Made by a program: the position numbers and the translations under genes. Positions 6,283 to 10,025 of a stretch of 10,025 nt of DNA are shown here, piece after piece. Origin of the DNA: Actinomycetota bacterium. GTDB lineage: Bacteria; Actinomycetota; Thermoleophilia; Gaiellales; Gaiellaceae. The notes beneath the pieces were generated by a model. The model was not told the DNA's origin and ran no database searches. It saw only the letters and a list, made by a program, of their open reading frames with translations. Each line of letters opens with the position of its first letter. Position 1 is the stretch's first letter. The DNA is taken from positions 1 through 10,025 of the forward strand of contig JACDBY010000310.1 of assembly GCA_013694685.1 (NCBI GenBank), written 5' to 3'.

Positions 6283-7907
6283 TCGGTCTCCTCCACCTCG
6301 GTTGCGTTCAGGTCGCTTTGGAGCAGTGCGATGAGGTTGTCCTCGCCAAGAGGGGTCTCGTGCGCTTCGCCGTTCCCTCCCTCCCCCTCGGTGATCGCCG
6401 TCACCACCGTGAGGCGGCGGCCGGTGATCTCGAAGAGGGCGTCGCGGACGAGCGCGAGGTTGCGCGGCTCGTCCACCTGCTTTCGGTGGAACCCTGCGCC
6501 GGACGGGAAACCGAGGGTGACGGTGTCCGCGTTGAGCTCGGTCGGCGTCGCCTCGCCGAGCAGCGTCGCGACGGGGATCGAGCGCTCCTGGACCGCCGGG
6601 AGCACGCTGCGCGACCAGGCGTCCTGCAGCTGCTCGAGGGAGACGTCGGGCGCGGTCGGATCGACGCCCGCCGGCTCTGGGCCGGACGTGGCGACGTCAG
6701 GTGCCGGGCCCGCCGCGGGCGTGGGAACGGGGGAGGGGCCCCACGGCTCCACGGCGGGAACACCGGCATGCACGCGGGATTCCAACACTTCCACCCGATG
6801 GACGAGCGATTCACGGGCGAGATCCGCGTGCGGCCGGGTCACCTTCACGAGCGCGAGCTCGAGCGGAAGGCGTGGGTCGGCGCCCTGGCGCTCGTCGTCG
6901 AGCACGACGGCGAGCAGGTCGATCAGCCGTAGTACCGTGGGCTCCGGCAGCTGGTTCGCCTGCTCGCGGAGCCGATCGCGCGACTCCTCGGTGAGCGGCA
7001 GCGAGTCGGGCACGTGCCCCAGGTGCTGCACGAGCAGCAGCTGGCGCAGGTGCTCGAGCAGCTCCTTCGTAAGCTGCCCGAGATCCTGACCGCGCTCCGC
7101 GAGCTCCTCGAGGAGCACGAGCGCTCCCGCGACGTCGCGATCGACGACCGTGTCGCAGAGGCGGAAGAGGATGTCCTCCTCGACCGCGGTCCCGAGCTGG
7201 AGGACGTCCTGCACCGAGATCTGCTTGCCGGTCGCGGCCGCCAGCTGATCCAGCGTCGAGATGGCGTCGCGGAACGACCCTCCCGCTCCACGTGCGATGA
7301 GCGAGAGCGCCGAGTCCGGCGCGTCGATCTGCTCGCCCTCGCAGACGCGACGGAGCGCCGTGATGAGCTCCTGCAGACGGGGGCGCTGGAAGACGAACGT
7401 CTGGCAGCGCGAGCGGACGGTCGGGATCACCTTGGACTGCTCCGTCGTGCAGAAGACGAAGACAAGGTGGGGTGGCGGCTCCTCGATGAGCTTCAAGAGG
7501 GCGTTCCAGGCCGCGGTCGTGAGCTGGTGCGCCTCGTCGACGATGTAGACCTTGTAGCCGCCCTCGACCGGCTGGAGCATCGCGCGCTCGCGAATCTCAC
7601 GCACCTCGTCGATGCCCCGCTGGGAGGCGGCGTCCATCTCGACGACGTCGAGCGCGGTCCCGTCCGCGATCGTCCGGGCGATGCGCGTCGTCGGGTCGAA
7701 GTCGGCGCTCGGCCCGCCTTCGGCGTTCAGTGCCTTCGCGAGGATCCGCGCCATCGACGTCTTTCCCGTGCCGCGCGGGCCGGCGAAGAGGTACGCCTGA
7801 CGCACCTGATTCGAGCCGATCGCATTGCGAAGCGTGCGAACGACGACGTCCTGCCCCACGACCTGCGTGAAATCGAGCGGCCGGTACGTGCGGTAGAGCG
7901 CCGTCAC
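6279..7907 (-). CDS. dnaX: DNA polymerase III subunit gamma/tau
   Basis: DnaX is the clamp-loader ATPase of the replicative polymerase. Using GTG at 7905-7907 the protein has 542 residues. It starts MTALYRTYRP; Walker A GPRGTGKTS is at 43-51, Walker B VYIVDEAH at 120-127 and the SRC arginine-finger motif at 166-168. Lid and collar domains follow (about 195-355), then a Pro/Ala linker and a C-terminal domain (about 415-505). The frame continues upstream to TTG 7979, but that start lies only 7 bases from the SRP RNA end and adds residues outside the conserved core, so I reject it. The four zinc-ligand cysteines of bacterial DnaX are all replaced, in a segment of unchanged length. No A-rich slippery sequence for a gamma form was seen. 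Confidence 0.95.
   Translation of the reverse strand: MTALYRTYRPLDFTQVVGQDVVVRTLRNAIGSNQVRQAYLFAGPRGTGKTSMARILAKALNAEGGPSADFDPTTRIARTIADGTALDVVEMDAASQRGIDEVREIRERAMLQPVEGGYKVYIVDEAHQLTTAAWNALLKLIEEPPPHLVFVFCTTEQSKVIPTVRSRCQTFVFQRPRLQELITALRRVCEGEQIDAPDSALSLIARGAGGSFRDAISTLDQLAAATGKQISVQDVLQLGTAVEEDILFRLCDTVVDRDVAGALVLLEELAERGQDLGQLTKELLEHLRQLLLVQHLGHVPDSLPLTEESRDRLREQANQLPEPTVLRLIDLLAVVLDDERQGADPRLPLELALVKVTRPHADLARESLVHRVEVLESRVHAGVPAVEPWGPSPVPTPAAGPAPDVATSGPEPAGVDPTAPDVSLEQLQDAWSRSVLPAVQERSIPVATLLGEATPTELNADTVTLGFPSGAGFHRKQVDEPRNLALVRDALFEITGRRLTVVTAITEGEGGNGEAHETPLGEDNLIALLQSDLNATEVEETE
6288..6294 (-). promoter_or_regulatory. Ribosome binding site of ybaB/ebfC
   Basis: GGAGGAG on the minus strand, 5 bases before the ATG of the YbaB gene. 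It is the clearest Shine-Dalgarno in the operon and lies inside the last codons of dnaX. This supports the ATG at 6280-6282 and translational coupling across the ATGA overlap. Confidence 0.8.
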
Positions 7908-7940
7908 GTGCTCATCGTAGAGAGGAGCGTTCGTCCGCGT

Positions 7941-7971
7941 GCGACACCGCGTCCGGGGAATCGCGGGTCGC
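7941..7971 (-). other. Hairpin between SRP RNA and dnaX
   Basis: On the minus strand GCGACCCGCG (7971-7962) pairs with CGCGGTGTCGC (7951-7941): ten pairs with one bulged T and a ten-base loop. It lies in the 79-base stretch between the SRP RNA 3' end and the dnaX GTG. No T-run follows, so it is not a typical intrinsic terminator. It could be an RNA-processing site, a transcript-stabilising stem or a partial attenuator that sets dnaX output below that of the abundant SRP RNA. The structure is visible; the role is inference. Confidence 0.45.
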
Positions 7972-7986
7972 TTCGACAACGACTAT

Positions 7987-8264
7987 GCCCGGCCACGCGC
8001 TCCGTCGTCGTGCGGGCGATCTCGGGTGGTGCCACCGCCGCCTGCTCGGGTCGGGCGGTACCGCGGCACCTGAGAGGGAGTCCTTAGCGCTGCTTCCTTC
8101 CGGATCTGACGCGGTTCGAACGCTCCCAGTGCGCGGGACCCGACCGTCAACGCCACGTATCGGTGACCCATACCCATGACCACCGCCCTCGGACGGCGTT
8201 CGGCCCCGCTGGAGCGGATTTCGGGTTCAGGGAACCGCTGACTCCCCACCTAGCGCGACCGGGC
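7987..8264 (-). ncRNA. ffs: Large SRP RNA (with Alu domain)
   Basis: This is the RNA of the signal recognition particle, which binds Ffh and targets membrane proteins. The S domain at 8049-8145 has the hallmark TCCGGAAGGAAGCAGC with its GGAA tetraloop and is closed by GGTCGGG (8145-8139) pairing with CCCGACC (8055-8049). Upstream, 8199-8254 (GCTAGGTGGGGAGTCAGCGG, later AATCCGCTCCAGCGGGGCC) closely follows the Alu domain of Bacillus subtilis scRNA. The ends pair: GCCCGG (8264-8259) with CCGGGC (7992-7987), and CGCGC with GCGCG just inside. The total of about 278 bases is close to the 271 of B. subtilis, not the roughly 100 of small bacterial SRP RNAs. End positions are inferred from the terminal helix. 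It sits directly before dnaX, as in Bacillus. Frames overlapping it on either strand are not genes. Confidence 0.93.
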
Positions 8265-8270
8265 TCCGCG

Positions 8271-8276
8271 ACCGTA
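8271..8276 (-). promoter_or_regulatory. Candidate -10 box of the SRP RNA promoter
   Basis: TACGGT on the minus strand fits the TAnnnT pattern of actinobacterial -10 elements. It ends 6 bases before the inferred RNA 5' end at 8264, which is the expected spacing. No good -35 hexamer is seen at the usual distance (CGGCGA at 8299-8294 is weak). The call depends on the inferred RNA start. Confidence 0.4.
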
Positions 8277-8309
8277 GCAGCCGGATGGCCGCGTCGCCGG
8301 TTGCACACG

Positions 8310-8381
8310 ATGGGACGGATGCGAGGCGCCTGGTTCAAGGACACGGCGGGGAACATCATCGCGCTCGTCGATCAGGCCTGA
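8310..8381 (+). pseudogene. C-terminal remnant of a VOC/glyoxalase-family gene
   Basis: The frame ending TGA at 8379-8381 encodes RMRGAWFKDTAGNIIALVDQA. This matches the typical last strand of VOC (glyoxalase/bleomycin-resistance/dioxygenase) proteins, usually AWFKDPDGN followed by hydrophobic residues near the C-terminus. Only about 24 codons look like the family. Upstream the same frame runs into the SRP RNA on the other strand, so the rest of the gene is missing. It is most likely a deletion remnant whose breakpoint lies between about 8265 and 8320. It has no ribosome binding site and is unlikely to be expressed as a working protein. Confidence 0.6.
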
Positions 8382-8461
8382 CCGCGTCGAGCGGGAAGCG
8401 GACAGGAGGTCGCCGCACCGATGAGTTCCGGGCACGGCTCGCGTCTGAGGGTGAGACGACG

Positions 8462-8469
8462 AAGGAGGA
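8462..8469 (+). promoter_or_regulatory. Ribosome binding site of the MFS gene
   Basis: AAGGAGGA ends 3 bases before ATG 8473. It is the strongest Shine-Dalgarno in the window and fixes the MFS start. The spacing is slightly short. Confidence 0.8.
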
Positions 8470-8472
8470 CCC

Positions 8473-9933
8473 ATGACGACCGATAGCCGTACTCGCTGGC
8501 TCGCGCTTTACGTGCTCTGCCTCGGCGACCTGATGATCGTGCTCGACGTGACGATCGTCGGGGTTGCCCTCCCGTCGATCCGCGAGGACCTCGGCTTCTC
8601 CGAGGAATCGCTCGCCTGGGTCGTGAACGGCTATCTGCTGACGTTCGGCGGGTTCCTATTGCTCGGCGGTCGGCTCGGCGACCTCTATGGTCACCGGCGG
8701 CTCTTCCTCGCCGGGATCGCGCTCTTCACGCTCGCCTCGATCACCTGCGGTCTCGCCACCACCCAGGGTGTCCTGATCGCAGCACGCGCGGTACAGGGAG
8801 TCGGTGGCGCCGTCGTCTCGGCGGTCGCCCTCTCGCTGATGATGACGCTCTTCACCGAGCCAGCCGACCGCGCGAAGGCGATGGGGATCTTCGGGTTCGT
8901 CGCCTCGGGCGGCGGCTCGATCGGCGTCCTCCTCGGCGGTGTGCTGACCGACCTCCTCGACTGGCACTGGATCTTCCTCGTCAACGTCCCGGTCGGCATC
9001 GCGGTGCTCGTGCTGACGCTCCGGCTCGTGCCGTCCGCCTTCGAGCGCTCCGAGAACCGGCAGATCGACGTCGTCGGTGCGCTGACCGTCACCGCTTCGC
9101 TGATGGTCGCGGTGTACGCGATCGTGAACGGCAATCGGGAGGGATGGCTCTCCGCGCAGACGCTCGGTTTCCTCGGCGCCGGCGTGGTGCTGCTCGTGGT
9201 GTTCATCGCGATCGAGGCCCGTGTCTCGGCGCCGCTGATGCCACTCTCGATCTTCCGGATCCGCAACGTCTCGGTCTCGAACGTCGTCGGGATCCTCTGG
9301 GCGGGTGCGATGTTCGCGTGGTTCTTCCTCTCGGCGCTCTACCTGCAGCTCGTGCTCGGGTACAGCCCGCTCGAGGTGGGGCTCGCCTTCCTGCCCGGGA
9401 ACCTGGTGATGGGCGCGCTCTCGGTCGGTCTCTCGGCGAAGCTCGTGCTGCGCTACGGGATCAGGCTCCCGCTCGGGGTCGGGCTCTCGCTCGCGGCGGT
9501 CGGCCTCGCGCTCTTCGCGCGGGCGCCGGTCGACGGGAACTTCGTCGTCGACGTGCTGCCGAGCATGATCCTGCTCGGGCTCGGTGCGGGGATGGCCTTC
9601 AATCCGCTGCTCCTCGCGGCGATGAGCGACGTCGAGCCGAAGGACGCCGGACTTGCATCGGGTGTCGTCAACACCGCGTTCATGATGGGCGGCGCACTCG
9701 GCCTCGCCGTGCTCGCGAGTCTCGCCGCCTCACGGACGGACTCCCTGCTCGGCTCGGGCGAGAGCAACGCGGCCGCGCTGACCGGCGGCTACCACGTCGC
9801 CTTCCTCGTCGGCGCGCTCTTCGCGATCGGGGCCGCAGCGCTCGGCGCGACGCTGCTGCGCAGCGCTCCCGCAGGAGCGCACGAGGGGGCGAAGGGGACA
9901 CCCGACGGGGCCGTTGCCTCCGAGGCTCATTGA
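8473..9933 (+). CDS. MFS exporter, DHA2 family (EmrB/QacA type)
   Basis: This 486-residue inner-membrane protein is a proton-driven exporter of the 14-helix drug:proton antiporter family. Family motifs are visible: D1 LDVTIVGVALPSI (24-36) in helix 1, motif A GGRLGDLYGHRR (65-76) after helix 2, motif B R105-AVQGVGG in helix 4, antiporter motif C around GFVASGGGSIGVLLGGVLTD (141-160) and WHWIFLVNVPVG (164-175) before helix 6. Hydrophobic segments fill the rest, and the last 26 or so residues are a hydrophilic cytoplasmic tail. Substrates (drugs, dyes, metabolites) cannot be predicted. No TetR or MarR regulator is visible in the window. The gene follows a VOC remnant and lies divergent from the SRP RNA. 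ATG with a strong Shine-Dalgarno supports the start. Confidence 0.93.
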   Translation: MTTDSRTRWLALYVLCLGDLMIVLDVTIVGVALPSIREDLGFSEESLAWVVNGYLLTFGGFLLLGGRLGDLYGHRRLFLAGIALFTLASITCGLATTQGVLIAARAVQGVGGAVVSAVALSLMMTLFTEPADRAKAMGIFGFVASGGGSIGVLLGGVLTDLLDWHWIFLVNVPVGIAVLVLTLRLVPSAFERSENRQIDVVGALTVTASLMVAVYAIVNGNREGWLSAQTLGFLGAGVVLLVVFIAIEARVSAPLMPLSIFRIRNVSVSNVVGILWAGAMFAWFFLSALYLQLVLGYSPLEVGLAFLPGNLVMGALSVGLSAKLVLRYGIRLPLGVGLSLAAVGLALFARAPVDGNFVVDVLPSMILLGLGAGMAFNPLLLAAMSDVEPKDAGLASGVVNTAFMMGGALGLAVLASLAASRTDSLLGSGESNAAALTGGYHVAFLVGALFAIGAAALGATLLRSAPAGAHEGAKGTPDGAVASEAH

Positions 9934-9951
9934 GGGTCGCGGAAATGCAGA

Positions 9952-10025
9952 GGCGCGGCTGAAAGCCACGCCCTGGAGCTAGGCACTTGGAGCTCCGCCT
10001 CGGAGCCTGGTAACCGGGGCGTGGC
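9952..10025 (+). other. GC-rich structured region after the MFS gene (cut by window edge)
   Basis: GCCACGCCC (9965-9973) is perfectly complementary to GGGCGTGGC (10017-10025). Between them GCTCCG (9992-9997), loop CCT, CGGAGC (10001-10006) forms a tight six-pair hairpin. The same GCCACGCC can also pair upstream with GGCGCGGC (9952-9959) across TGAAA with one mismatch, so two exclusive folds are possible. It begins 18 bases after the MFS stop. It may be a terminator, a leader of the next gene or part of a structured RNA. No T-run is visible before the window ends, and I could not match it to a known riboswitch class. Confidence 0.4.

Noticed and set aside
5293..7089. A 598-codon open frame on the + strand opposite the ligase, ybaB and dnaX
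   Set aside because: It is Arg/Ser/Ala-rich shadow coding typical of high-GC sequence and lies opposite three well-supported genes.
6279..7907. Programmed frameshift in dnaX giving a short gamma form
   Set aside because: I found no A-rich slippery heptamer in the GC-rich coding sequence, so there is no basis for it.
7908..7979. TTG start that adds 24 residues to DnaX
   Set aside because: It lies 7 bases after the SRP RNA end, has no Shine-Dalgarno and adds residues upstream of the conserved YRTYRP start. GTG 7907 fits the family.
7983..8381. Open frames on both strands across the SRP RNA region (about 60-90 codons)
   Set aside because: They overlap a strongly supported structured RNA, have no ribosome binding sites and, apart from the VOC-like tail at 8310-8381, resemble no protein family.
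9934..10025. Cobalamin, cyclic-di-GMP, TPP or fluoride riboswitch
   Set aside because: None of the core consensus blocks (B12 box, GCAAAGCC/GGTAGC, CTGAGA, GGNGATGGC) is present in the visible part.

Overview
The window is high-GC bacterial chromosome, almost entirely coding, with many GTG starts and gene gaps of 0-40 bases. A Thermoleophilia/Rubrobacteria-like deep-branching actinobacterium is my best guess. It rests on the base composition, the Gls24 and CxxC-VWW GNAT-like proteins, an HdrB-like tandem-CCG protein, and a large Alu-domain-bearing SRP RNA, which is the exception among well-known high-GC Actinobacteria. I ran no phylogenetic test.

Left arm, + strand (1-2780): the last 22 codons of an unidentified gene; an HdrB/SdhE-like protein with two CCG cysteine domains; two short palindromes of one repeat family; then a compact group of a membrane-anchored metallophosphoesterase, a small Asp23/Gls24 protein and a GNAT-like protein. 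The last three genes are separated by 3 bases and 1 base and are probably co-transcribed. Their shared role is unknown.

Middle block, - strand (8264 down to 2785): read in the direction of transcription, the order is large SRP RNA, dnaX, ybaB/ebfC, an ATP-dependent DNA ligase, recR and asd. This is the SRP RNA-dnaX-ybaB-recR arrangement known from Bacillus, with a ligase gene placed between ybaB and recR and aspartate-semialdehyde dehydrogenase at the end. dnaX and ybaB overlap by 4 bases, and the other gaps are 23, 9 and 40 bases. The genes link clamp loading, recombination-mediator functions and nick sealing. DnaX has lost all four zinc-binding cysteines without any change in length. The block ends 4 bases from the converging GNAT-like gene, with no visible terminator.

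Right arm, + strand (8310-10025): a short leftover of a VOC/glyoxalase gene next to the SRP RNA promoter, then a DHA2-type drug:proton MFS exporter with a strong ribosome binding site. A GC-rich inverted-repeat region follows it and is cut by the window edge. I see no CRISPR array, transposase, tRNA, prophage or defence gene. The points most worth a second look are the large SRP RNA, the zinc-less DnaX, the ligase in the dnaX-recR operon and the paired palindromes.
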